Shown here piece by piece: positions 24,957-32,867 of a DNA stretch of 64,000 nt (positions are counted from its first letter, which is position 1; each line of letters starts with the position of its first letter). The DNA is from Streptomyces endocoffeicus (lineage in GTDB: Bacteria > Actinomycetota > Actinomycetes > Streptomycetales > Streptomycetaceae): positions 124,001 through 188,000 of the forward strand of contig NZ_JAERRG010000013.1 of the NCBI RefSeq assembly GCF_016741935.1, read 5' to 3'. The notes beneath the pieces are model-generated. The model saw only the letters and a list, made by a program, of their open reading frames with translations. It was not told where the DNA came from and ran no database searches. A program made the position numbers and the translations under genes.

Positions 24957-26408
24957 TCAGGCGTTGTTGTGGCCGCCCGCCCACACGGCAGGGGTCCGCT
25001 GCGCCCAGGGAGCGGCCTGTTCCAGCTGTCCGGCGAGGCGGAAGAGGACGTCCTCGCGTCCGTATCCCGCGGCGAACTGGATGCCGATCGGGAGTCCGGT
25101 GGCGGGGTCGGTCTCCAGGGGGACGGACATGGCCGGGGTGCCCGCGACGTTGAACGCGGCGGTGAAGGGCGAGCGGTGGAAGAGTTGCTTGAGCCAGCCG
25201 AGACCGTCGGTCCCTTCGGCGCCCTCGGCGTAGGTGCCCAGGCGGACGGGCAGTTCGGGCAGGGTCGGGGTGAGCAGTACGTCGTAGTCGGCGAAGTACT
25301 GGCCGATCGCGCGCGCGACGCTGTTGCGCATCGCGAGCGCGTGGACGAACTCGGCCCCGCTGACCCGCTGTCCGTAGGCGTAACTGGCCAGCATCTCGGG
25401 TTCGACAGTGGTGGAGTCGATGGGGCGCCCGAAGGCCGCGGCGAAGCCGTCGATCCATGTCACCAGATTGGTGCTCCACAGGCGGGCATTGGCCAGGATG
25501 AAGTCCTCCCAGCCGACGCCTAGTTCGACCTGGACCTCCTCCACCCGGTGCCCCAGGGACTCGGCGAGCCGTGCGGAGCGGAGTGTGGCGTCGACGACGG
25601 TGCCGTCGACAGCCCGACCGCCCCACGGTCGGGTGAGCAGGCCGATCCTGAGGCTGCCCGGGGAGCGGGTGATCTCCTGCGTGTAGGGCCGCTCCGGCTG
25701 CTGGGCGAAATAGGGGTCGCCGGGCTCAGGGCCTTGGACGAGGTCCAGCAGCGCGGCGCTGTCGCGTACCGAGCGGCTGAGGGCGCCGTGGACGGCGAGG
25801 CCGTTGAACACCTCGTCCGCGTCGGGGCCCATGGACACCCGGCCGCGGGTCGGCTTCAGTCCGAACAGACCGTTACTGGCGGCGGGGACACGGATGGACC
25901 CGGCCGCGTCGGTGGCATGCGCGATCGGGACGATGCCCGCGGCGACGGCGGCTCCCGAGCCGCCGCTGGAGCCGCCAGGAGTACGGGCCGGGTCCCAGGG
26001 ATTGCGGGTGGCGCCGTACAGGACGCCTTCCGTGGTGGTGCTGTACGCGAACTCCGGAGTCGCCGTGCGGCCGAGCGTCACCAGCCCGGCGCGACGGAAA
26101 CGCGTCATGAGCGATGAGTCGGCTTCGGCGACGTTTCCCGCGGCGATACGGCTGCCCAGCTCCACCCGCTGGCCGGCCATCGCGACGGCGAGGTCCTTGA
26201 TCAGGAAGGGCACCCCCGCCAGTGGCGTACTGCCCGGAGTCGGCGTGTCCTGTGCGGGCCAGGTCTCGACGACGGCGTTGATCCGCGGATTCACCACGTC
26301 GGACGCCAGCTGGGCGGTCGAGGCGAGTTCCGCGGGAGTCACTTCGCCGCGAGCGACCAGGTCGGCCAGGCCGACGCCGTCGTAGTCCACGTACTCGGAG
26401 AGCTGCAT
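24957..26408 (-). CDS. Amidase-signature family amidase
   Basis: A 483-aa amidase with the full Ser-cisSer-Lys triad: Lys71 in PFLIKDLAV, cis-Ser147 in GGSSGGSGAAVAAG and the nucleophile Ser171 in DAAGSIRVPA. Overall it resembles 6-aminohexanoate-cyclic-dimer hydrolase and other broad amidases, hydrolysing an amide to acid and ammonia. ATG 26408 is used because the family pattern begins directly after it; the 25-residue upstream extension would cross the operator. It is divergent from a TetR gene across twin palindromes, so expression is probably TetR-repressed. It could feed a carboxylic acid into the nearby pathway, for example from an aromatic amide, but that is a guess from position. Confidence 0.87.
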   Translation of the reverse strand: MQLSEYVDYDGVGLADLVARGEVTPAELASTAQLASDVVNPRINAVVETWPAQDTPTPGSTPLAGVPFLIKDLAVAMAGQRVELGSRIAAGNVAEADSSLMTRFRRAGLVTLGRTATPEFAYSTTTEGVLYGATRNPWDPARTPGGSSGGSGAAVAAGIVPIAHATDAAGSIRVPAASNGLFGLKPTRGRVSMGPDADEVFNGLAVHGALSRSVRDSAALLDLVQGPEPGDPYFAQQPERPYTQEITRSPGSLRIGLLTRPWGGRAVDGTVVDATLRSARLAESLGHRVEEVQVELGVGWEDFILANARLWSTNLVTWIDGFAAAFGRPIDSTTVEPEMLASYAYGQRVSGAEFVHALAMRNSVARAIGQYFADYDVLLTPTLPELPVRLGTYAEGAEGTDGLGWLKQLFHRSPFTAAFNVAGTPAMSVPLETDPATGLPIGIQFAAGYGREDVLFRLAGQLEQAAPWAQRTPAVWAGGHNNA

Positions 26409-26447
26409 TTTCGTTCTTTCGGGAGAGGGATTGACACCGCTTGGCGG

Positions 26448-26480
26448 TACCGATCGGTATTGAGTGATACCGATCGGTAT
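26448..26480. promoter_or_regulatory. Twin TetR operators between amidase and tetR
   Basis: TACCGATCGGTA at 26448-26459 and ATACCGATCGGTAT at 26467-26480 are perfect palindromes with centres 20 bp apart, about two helical turns, on the same DNA face. A shorter CGGTACCG follows at 26495-26502. They lie 40 bp before the amidase start and about 75 bp before the TetR start, placing both under one repressor. Confidence 0.75.
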
Positions 26481-26554
26481 CACATGGGACTGTTCGGTAC
26501 CGTAACATTGGCGTCAGGGCGATGCAACGTCCCACCGGACCGATGAGGGGCCGC

Positions 26555-27172
26555 ATGGCGGGCATGGACAGAGTCAGCAGGCAGAGCAGGGTGGCGAAGT
26601 TGCCGCCCCGGGAGCGGATCCTCGACGCGGCGGAGGAGCTCTTCTCGCGTGAGGGGATCAAGGCGGTGGGCGTCCAGGCGATCGCCAGCCGGGCCGAGAC
26701 CACCAAGATGGCGCTCTACCGCCATTTCGCGACCAAGGACGCGCTGGTCGAGGAATGGCTCCGGATCGTCGCGGCCGACTACACCGCCGCGTTCGACCAG
26801 TTGGAGACCGCGCACCCGGATGATCCCCGGGCACAGATAGTGGGACTGGCCCGGTTCATCGCCGACGGACTTCCCGAGATCTCCCATCGGGGTTGTCCGT
26901 TCATCAACTCCATCGCGGAGCTGCCCGACCGCGCCCACCCGGCGCGCCGGCTGATCGAAGCCCACAAGGCCGGCCAGGTGCGCCGGATCACCGGCCTGTG
27001 CGCTCGGGCCGGGCTGCCCGATCCGGACGAGGCGGCCGCGGAGATCACCTTCGCGCTTGAAGGAGCCCAGGTAAGCGCCCAGAACGGAAGCATCGAGCAC
27101 GTGGGTGAGCGGCTCATGAGGATCGTCGAGGCCGTCCTGGACCGCCACTCGGCCCTCAAGGCCGCTCCGTAA
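26555..27172 (+). CDS. TetR-family transcriptional regulator
   Basis: A regulator of about 205 aa with a typical N-terminal helix-turn-helix: RERILDAAEELFSREGIKAV, IASRAETTKMALYRHFATKD. The ligand domain includes GCPFINSIAELPDRAHPARR, seen in TetR proteins of the AcrR/YxaF type. I chose ATG 26555 because of GAGGGG just before it; ATG 26522 or 26543 are also in frame. It is divergent from the amidase across two palindromes that match its expected binding mode and is probably autoregulated. The inducer is unknown. Confidence 0.88.
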   Translation: MAGMDRVSRQSRVAKLPPRERILDAAEELFSREGIKAVGVQAIASRAETTKMALYRHFATKDALVEEWLRIVAADYTAAFDQLETAHPDDPRAQIVGLARFIADGLPEISHRGCPFINSIAELPDRAHPARRLIEAHKAGQVRRITGLCARAGLPDPDEAAAEITFALEGAQVSAQNGSIEHVGERLMRIVEAVLDRHSALKAAP

Positions 27173-27207
27173 AGGATCACACCGCGACGTCTCCCGGCCG
27201 GGGGCGG

Positions 27208-27612
27208 TCAGGACCGCAGGGCGTCGGCGATCCATGTGGTCATGACCGGCATGATCTGGTCGAGCTTGTTGAGGGCGCAGTGGCTGCCGCCGGGAATGAG
27301 CTCGACCTGTGTATTCGGCCGGCCGTTGAACACCGTTGTGTCCGCGATCGGGACGTGCACGTCCGCGTCGCCGTTGATCACCACCATCGGGCAGTTGTCC
27401 TGCGTGGTCAGCAACTCATCGAGGGCGAAGGACTCGAAGGCGGGGATGAGGACGTCCGGGTCCGGCTTGGTGGTGAAGCCGGCCGCGTTGCCGAAAATGT
27501 CGGCCATGCCGAACAGCAGGCTCTTGGCGTGTTCGGGTCCGAACGTGGGGCTGGTCACCGGGCCGCCCAGGACGACGGCCGCGTCGGCGTCGCCGCGCAG
27601 GCCGGTGTGGGC
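27208..27612 (-). pseudogene. Alpha/beta-hydrolase fragment (C-terminal part only)
   Basis: The minus strand encodes about 134 residues of an alpha/beta hydrolase: AVVLGGPVTSPTFGPEHAKS, FALDELLTTQDNCPMVVING with the usual Asp region DADVHVPIADT, and the catalytic-His segment PGGSHCALNKLDQIMPV. The N-terminal half with the nucleophile elbow is absent. Homology stops at about 27612, exactly where a LysR fragment begins on the other strand, so a deletion fused two unrelated genes. The apparent start further upstream is an artefact of the junction. FrsA-like hydrolases are the closest family I recognise. Confidence 0.7.
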
Positions 27613-28140
27613 GACATCGACATCGGATTCACCCTCACCGTCGACCGGCACCTCCCCTCACCCGAAGTGCTGCACAGCACCCCGCTCCGCGCGGAACAGC
27701 GGATCTACGCGTTGCTGCCGGCCAGCCACCCCCTCGCCACCACCCCCGGCATCGACCCCCGCGACCTGTCCGATGACCCGCTGCACCTGCCACGCCGCGA
27801 AGACAACCCCGCGATCTACGACCTGATCCTCGAAACGCTCGCCGATCACGGCGTCCTCGCACCCAGCCGAGCTCCGACCGTCGACAGCCTCGCCGCTGTC
27901 GTCCAGGAGATCGCCGCCGGAAACGGCTGGACGATCGTCACCTCCGGCCCCGATCAGCACCCCGTCCCCGGAACCGTCGCCCAGCCCCTGGCCGTCACCG
28001 TACGTCACCAGATACATCTCGAAGCGATCTGGCACAAAGGCGCCAACCAGACCGCCGTCCGAGCCCTCATCAGCCAACTCGCGCGCGCCGGCCGACACAG
28101 CGACAGGCAACTCCGAGCGGACAGACCGCACCGCGGGTAG
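27611..28140 (+). pseudogene. LysR-type regulator fragment (effector domain only)
   Basis: About 175 residues of the effector-binding half of a LysR regulator: GDIDIGFTLTVDRHLPSPEV, EQRIYALLPASHPLATTPGI, SLAAVVQEIAAGNGWTIV and a normal C-terminal HQIHLEAIWHKGANQTAVRA. The DNA-binding domain is missing. The reading frame continues upstream only as antisense of the hydrolase fragment, so there is no native start. Together the two pieces mark a deletion end-point. Confidence 0.72.
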
Positions 28141-28188
28141 CGTCCTCGGGCCCCGGCCGGGCTGTGCCGAAGTGTGGGTGGTCCGGTG

Positions 28189-28225
28189 TGGCACCGAGTT
28201 CCCTCGGTCGAGGTGCTGAGTGCCA
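28189..28225. promoter_or_regulatory. Degenerate copy of the TetR operator downstream of tetR
   Basis: TGGCACCGAGTTCC and AGGTGCTGAGTGCCA are arranged as an inverted repeat with a short loop, closely matching the 39-bp palindrome at 29045-29083. It lies just past the 3' end of the TetR gene. It may be an auxiliary site for the same repressor or the relic of a duplicated promoter. Confidence 0.5.
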
Positions 28226-28228
28226 TGC

Positions 28229-29014
28229 TTACGGCTGGTCGTCTCCCAATGTCTTCTCGATCTTCTGCACGACGCGCCACAGGGGAGCGTTCCGCGGCGC
28301 CACCATGACGATCACGTCGTCCTCCGGCGCGGGCGCGGTGCCGCTCTCCGCTGCGCCGTTCTCCGTGCCGCTCTCCGTGGTGCCGCCGACGCTGCCCCAT
28401 GTCTGCCGGACGAATGCCAGCGACTGATCCACCGCCTTCGCGGCATCGCCGTGCCCCCCGCCTCGCAGCCAGGTCCGCAGCCCGTTGTTGTGGGCGGCGA
28501 CGACGGCCGCGGCCTGCACCTCCGCCCGAAGTGCTCCGTTGCTGTCACCCCCGTAGCATCCCCGGAGGTGGTGGGCCAGGGTCCGCTCGTAACGGTGCAC
28601 CACGGACAGTTCGTAGCCGCGCAGGCTGGGCACTTCGCGGGTGAGTCGATAGCGCTGTACGGAGAACTCGGGGTTCGCGGCGTACATCCGCATGACGAGA
28701 CGGGCCGCGTCGCAGACGACGTCGAGCGGTTCGCCGTCGGTGCTCGTCGCGAGGAAGGCGCTCATCTCTGTCAGGCAGCGCTCGTGATCGGGGAAGACGA
28801 CGTCTTCCTTGGACGGGAAGTAGCGGAAGAACGACCGGCGTCCCACTCCGGCCCGCGCCACGATGTCGTCCACGGTGGTCCGCTCGAAGCCGTGCTCCAG
28901 GAAGAGCTGGAACGCGGCCTCGATGAGCGCCTCGCGCATGGGTGTTTTGCCGGACGGTCCCGGCCCGTTGGCCGCCGCTGTCGCCCTGCCTTCGTCGCGT
29001 CGTACGTCCGTCAT
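28229..29014 (-). CDS. TetR-family transcriptional regulator
   Basis: A 261-aa TetR protein. The helix-turn-helix spans about 25-75 (LIEAAFQLFLEHGFERTTVD, IVARAGVGRRSFFRYFPSKE), followed by a helical ligand domain and an unusual Thr/Glu/Gly-rich segment near residues 210-230 before a conserved-looking tail (VIVMVAPRNAPLWRVVQKIE). This layout resembles actinobacterial TetR regulators linked to mycofactocin or fatty-acid genes. No ribosome site precedes ATG 29014, so the mRNA may be leaderless. It is divergent from etfBA across a 39-bp palindrome and is probably the repressor acting there and on itself. Confidence 0.85.
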   Translation of the reverse strand: MTDVRRDEGRATAAANGPGPSGKTPMREALIEAAFQLFLEHGFERTTVDDIVARAGVGRRSFFRYFPSKEDVVFPDHERCLTEMSAFLATSTDGEPLDVVCDAARLVMRMYAANPEFSVQRYRLTREVPSLRGYELSVVHRYERTLAHHLRGCYGGDSNGALRAEVQAAAVVAAHNNGLRTWLRGGGHGDAAKAVDQSLAFVRQTWGSVGGTTESGTENGAAESGTAPAPEDDVIVMVAPRNAPLWRVVQKIEKTLGDDQP

Positions 29015-29044
29015 GGAGGGAACGTAGCATCAGCGCCGGCAGGG

Positions 29045-29083
29045 ATGGCACTGAGTACCTTTACGGAAGGTACTCAGTGCCAT
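29045..29083. promoter_or_regulatory. 39-bp perfect palindrome between tetR and etfB
   Basis: ATGGCACTGAGTACCTT is followed by the 5-nt loop TACGG and its exact 17-nt complement. Symmetry this long and perfect, placed 30 bp from the TetR start and about 60 bp from etfB, is typical of a double-dimer TetR operator. A degenerate copy lies at 28189-28225. Confidence 0.75.
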
Positions 29084-29145
29084 ATCCTCATTCCGGTACT
29101 CCGCTGCGGCAGCGCAGACGTCCAGGAACCGTGAGGAGAGCCGGC

Positions 29146-29931
29146 GTGAGCTTGAGGATCGTTGTCTGTGTGAAGTACGTGCCCGATGCCACCGGCGACC
29201 GGCACTTCGCCGAAGACCTGACGGTGGACCGGGACGATGTGGACGGTCTGTTGTCGGAGCTGGACGAGTACGCGGTCGAGCAGGCCCTGCGGATCGCCGA
29301 CGAGGCCGATGACGCCGAGATCACCGTGCTGACCGTCGGCCCGGAGGACGCCAAGGACGCGCTGCGCAAGGCGTTGTCGATGGGTGCTGACAAGGCCGTG
29401 CACGTCGAGGACGACGATCTGCACGGCACCGACGCGCTGGGCACGTCGCTGGTGCTGGCGAAGGCGGTGGAGAAGACCGGCTACGACCTGGTGGTGTGCG
29501 GGATGGCCTCCACCGACGGCACGATGGGTGTGCTGCCGGCGATGCTGGCCGAGCGGCTCGGGGTGCCGCAGGTGTCGCTGCTGTCGGAGGTGTCGGTGGC
29601 GGACGGGACCGTGACGGGGCGCCGTGACGGGGACACCGCGACCGAGCAGCTTCAGGCGCGGCTTCCGGCGGTCGTCTCGGTCACCGACCAGTCGGGCGAG
29701 GCCCGTTATCCGTCGTTCAAGGGCATCATGGCGGCGAAGAAGAAGCCGGTGACGTCCTGGGACCTGGAGGACCTGGAGATCGAGTCGGACGAGGTCGGTC
29801 TCGAGGGTGCCTGGACCGCTGTGGACGGTGCCACCGAGCGTCCGGCCCGCACCGCGGGCACGATCGTCAAGGACGAGGGCGAGGGCGGTAAGCAGCTCGC
29901 CGAGTTCCTGGCCGGTCAGAAGTTCATCTGA
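29146..29931 (+). CDS. etfB: Electron transfer flavoprotein beta subunit
   Basis: A 261-aa EtfB. It has the opening LRIVVCVKYVPDATGD, LDEYAVEQALRIADEAD, the family signature VVCGMASTDGTMGVLPAMLA and the C-terminal KKKPVTSWDLEDLEI. GTG 29146 has GAGGAG at 29133-29138; longer in-frame starts cross the operator. EtfB with EtfA accepts electrons from acyl-CoA dehydrogenases such as the glutaryl-CoA dehydrogenase in this window and passes them to ETF-quinone oxidoreductase, absent here. It is followed 54 bp later by etfA. Confidence 0.95.
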   Translation: MSLRIVVCVKYVPDATGDRHFAEDLTVDRDDVDGLLSELDEYAVEQALRIADEADDAEITVLTVGPEDAKDALRKALSMGADKAVHVEDDDLHGTDALGTSLVLAKAVEKTGYDLVVCGMASTDGTMGVLPAMLAERLGVPQVSLLSEVSVADGTVTGRRDGDTATEQLQARLPAVVSVTDQSGEARYPSFKGIMAAKKKPVTSWDLEDLEIESDEVGLEGAWTAVDGATERPARTAGTIVKDEGEGGKQLAEFLAGQKFI

Positions 29932-29985
29932 CCGGTTCCCGCCGCCCGTCCCAGATCTTTCGCATTTCGCAGGAGAGCGATTCCC

Positions 29986-30948
29986 ATGGCTGAAGTCCTT
30001 GTCTACGTCGACCACGTGGACGGTGCCGTCCGCAAGCCCACCCTGGAGCTGCTGACCCTGGCCCGCCGTATCGGTGAGCCCGTCGCCGTCTCCCTCGGCT
30101 CCGGTGCCGAGAACACCGCGTCCGTCCTCGCCGAGCACGGTGCGGTGCGGGTGCTGACCGCGGACGCGCCGGAGTTCGCCGACTACCTTGTCGTCCCGAA
30201 GGTGGACGCGGTCCAGGCCGCGTACGAGGCCGTGTCGCCGTCCGCCGTGCTGTTCCCGTCTTCCGCGGAGGGCAAGGAGGTCGCGGCCCGGCTGGCGGTG
30301 CGTATCGGGTCGGGCATCATCACCGACGCCGTGGACCTGGAGGCGGGGGAGGAGGGTCCGGTGGCGACGCAGTCGGTGTTCGCCGCCGCCTTCACCACCA
30401 AGTCCCGGGTCAGCAGGGGCACTCCGGTGATCACGGTGAAGCCGAATTCGGCGGCGGTGGAGGCCGCCCCGGCCGCGGGCGCGGTCGAGGCGCTTGAGGT
30501 GTCCTTCTCGGAGCGGGCCACGGGGACGAAGGTGGTGGCGCGTACGCCGCGTGAGTCGACGGGTCGTCCGGAACTGACCGAGGCGGCGATCGTGGTCTCC
30601 GGTGGGCGTGGTGTGGGCGGCGCGGAGAACTTTCCCGTCGTCGAGGCGCTCGCCGACTCCCTCGGTGCGGCCGTCGGCGCTTCGCGTGCGGCGGTGGACG
30701 CGGGCTGGTACCCGCACACCAACCAGGTGGGCCAGACCGGCAAGTCCGTCTCGCCGCAGCTCTACATCGCGGCGGGTATCTCGGGTGCGATCCAGCACCG
30801 GGCCGGTATGCAGACCTCGAAGACCATCGTGGCCGTCAACAAGGACGCCGAGGCCCCGATCTTCGACCTGGTCGACTATGGCGTGGTCGGCGACCTCTTC
30901 GAGGTCGTCCCGCAGCTGACCGAGGAGGTCAAGGCCCGCAAGGGCTGA
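29986..30948 (+). CDS. etfA: Electron transfer flavoprotein alpha subunit
   Basis: A 320-aa EtfA. The N-terminal domain (1-190) includes SAVLFPSSAEGKEVAARLAV. The C-terminal FAD domain has VVSGGRGVGGAENFPVVEAL, GASRAAVDAGWYPHTNQVGQ, the ISGAIQHRAGMQ loop and VNKDAEAPIFDLVDYGVVGD. All FAD-contact segments appear intact. It is transcribed with etfB under a promoter probably controlled by the divergent TetR. The gene directly after it has lost its N-terminus. Confidence 0.95.
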   Translation: MAEVLVYVDHVDGAVRKPTLELLTLARRIGEPVAVSLGSGAENTASVLAEHGAVRVLTADAPEFADYLVVPKVDAVQAAYEAVSPSAVLFPSSAEGKEVAARLAVRIGSGIITDAVDLEAGEEGPVATQSVFAAAFTTKSRVSRGTPVITVKPNSAAVEAAPAAGAVEALEVSFSERATGTKVVARTPRESTGRPELTEAAIVVSGGRGVGGAENFPVVEALADSLGAAVGASRAAVDAGWYPHTNQVGQTGKSVSPQLYIAAGISGAIQHRAGMQTSKTIVAVNKDAEAPIFDLVDYGVVGDLFEVVPQLTEEVKARKG

Positions 30949-30959
30949 CGGAGCTCCAA

Positions 30960-31607
30960 GCCGGGGGTGGTCTCGACGACGAGGGTGAGGCCCTGGCCGC
31001 CGAGCTCCCCCAGGCGCGGTACTGCCACCTCGATGTCACCGGCGAAACGCGATGGCAGTCCGTCGTCCGCGCGGTCGAGGACACCCTCGGCCCGGTGGAC
31101 GTCCTGGTCAACAACGCGGGGATCATCCACCGTGGCAGTGTGGAAGAACAGTCTCCCGAGCACTTCCGGCAGATCCTCGACGTCAACCTGGTGGGCGCCT
31201 TCCTCGGCATGCACACGGTCCTCCCCGGTATGCGCGAGCGCGGCCACGGCGCGGTCGTCAACGTCTCCTCCGCCACCGGTATGACGGGCTTCGCCGGCAG
31301 CGTCGGCTATGTGGCGAGCAAGTGGGGCGTGCGAGGGATGACCAAGGCCGCCGCGCTCGACATGGCGGGCACCGGGGTGCGCGTCAACTCCGTCCACCCG
31401 GGCGTCATCCGCACACCGATGGGCGAGGCGGCCTCCCCCGACCTCTTCGCCCACCAGCCGGTACCCCGCATCGGGGAGCCTGAGGAGGTCACCCGCATGG
31501 TGCTCTTCCTCGCGAGCGACGACGCCTCGTACACCACGGGCGGGGAGTTCCTCATCGACGGCGGCCAGACCATCGGCCACTGGCCGGTGGCGGGGGATCA
31601 GGCGTAG
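30960..31607 (+). pseudogene. Short-chain dehydrogenase lacking its N-terminal Rossmann strand
   Basis: The SDR pattern begins abruptly after etfA: LDDEGEALAAELPQARYCHL, DVLVNNAGIIHRGSVE, DVNLVGAFLGMH, the catalytic Ser region NVSSATGMTGF, YVASKWGVRGMTKAAA (Tyr/Lys pair), VNSVHPGVIRTPM and a complete C-terminus. The TGxxxGxG cofactor loop and first strand, about 35 residues, are missing and no start lies upstream in frame. A GTG at 31095 could only give a core without the NAD site. Relatives are 3-alpha/20-beta-hydroxysteroid-type dehydrogenases. It overlaps the convergent alcohol dehydrogenase by 10 bp. Confidence 0.75.
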
Positions 31608-32758
31608 ATCCGGGAGTAGAGTTCCTCGATCTCCTCGGCGGTGGGTACCACGGGGTTGTTGGCGGGTGAGCCGGAAGCGAGGGCCTGCTCGGCCATGAGG
31701 GGCGTCAGGCGGTTCCAGGTGTCCTGGTCGATGCCGTGGTCGCGGGGCGTGGGTACGGCCAGGTCGCGGCAGAGGCCGCCGAGCGCGTCGACCAGCTTGT
31801 CGGCGGCCGCGGTGTCGCCGTCCGCGGTGGTCGCGGCTCCCAGGGCGCGGGCGCAGTCGGCGTACCGGCCGGGCGCCGCGTGCACGGAGAAGGCGGTCAC
31901 CGTGGGGAAGAGCATGGCGTTCGACAGGCCGTGGGCGATGTGGAAGTGGGCGCCGACCGGGCGGCTCATGCCGTGCACGAGGGCGACGCTGGAGTTCGAG
32001 AACGCGATACCGGCCTGGGTCGCGGCGAGCATCATGGCCGCACGCGCCTCGGTGTCCCCGCCGTCGTCGTAGGCGCGGCGGAGATGGCGGCCGATCGCCT
32101 GGATCGCGATGAGCGCGAGGCTGTCGGAGAAGGGGTTGGCCTTGCGGCTCACGTACGCCTCGACGGCGTGGGTGAGTGCGTCGATGCCGGTGTCGGCGGT
32201 CAGCCGGGGTGGCATCGACATGGTCAGTTCGGCGTCGACCACGGCGGCGAGCGGCAGGAACGCCGGGCCCGGGCAGAGCATCTTCTCGTCCGTGGCGCTG
32301 TCGGTGATGACGGTGAACTGGGTTGCTTCCGATCCGCTGCCGGCGGTGGTGGGGACCGCGATCACCGGCAGCGCGGGCCCGAGGTTCACCCGCGGGGCCT
32401 TGTAGTCGCGCATGTGACCGCCCTGGACTCCGAGCAGGGCGAGGGCCTTGGCGGTGTCCATCGGGCTGCCGCCGCCGAAGCCGATCACCGAGTCCGCCCG
32501 GTGGTCGTGCAACGCCTTCAGGCCCGAGGCCAGGGAGTCGGTCGTCGGGTCGGGCACGGTGCCGGAGAACAGCCGCGGGTGCAGTCCGGCCTTCCGCAGT
32601 GTTGTCTTCAGACGTTCCGCCGCGCCCGTCCCGGCCAGGAACGCGTCCGTCACCAGGAGCGGGCGGCTCAGCCCCAGGCCCGTGATGACGTCGCCCAACT
32701 CGTCGGCGGCACCGGGGCCGACGCGCATGATCCGTGGCAGGGACAGACTGGCAACCAT
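31598..32758 (-). CDS. Iron-containing (group III) alcohol dehydrogenase
   Basis: A 386-aa Fe-ADH family enzyme. It has the NAD-loop GFGGGSPMDTAKALALLG, the TTAGSGSEATQFTVITD segment, and metal-site motifs DALTHAVEAYVSRKANPFSD and FHIAHGLSNAMLFPTV with the usual histidines. Such enzymes reduce aldehydes or oxidise primary alcohols or diols; some are hydroxyacid-oxoacid transhydrogenases. ATG 32758 has AGAGG upstream. It is divergent from a LysR gene, which probably controls it. Any tie to the heterocycle genes, such as semialdehyde reduction, is speculative. Confidence 0.9.
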   Translation of the reverse strand: MVASLSLPRIMRVGPGAADELGDVITGLGLSRPLLVTDAFLAGTGAAERLKTTLRKAGLHPRLFSGTVPDPTTDSLASGLKALHDHRADSVIGFGGGSPMDTAKALALLGVQGGHMRDYKAPRVNLGPALPVIAVPTTAGSGSEATQFTVITDSATDEKMLCPGPAFLPLAAVVDAELTMSMPPRLTADTGIDALTHAVEAYVSRKANPFSDSLALIAIQAIGRHLRRAYDDGGDTEARAAMMLAATQAGIAFSNSSVALVHGMSRPVGAHFHIAHGLSNAMLFPTVTAFSVHAAPGRYADCARALGAATTADGDTAAADKLVDALGGLCRDLAVPTPRDHGIDQDTWNRLTPLMAEQALASGSPANNPVVPTAEEIEELYSRIYA

Positions 32759-32867
32759 GGAGAACCTCTCAACGATGGGAGGAAGGGGGCTGGGTGCTCC
32801 GGCCGGGGCTGTTCGACTGTGACGCCCGCGAGGGTGTGCGTTCAATCGCCAATGGCGCAGATGTGAT

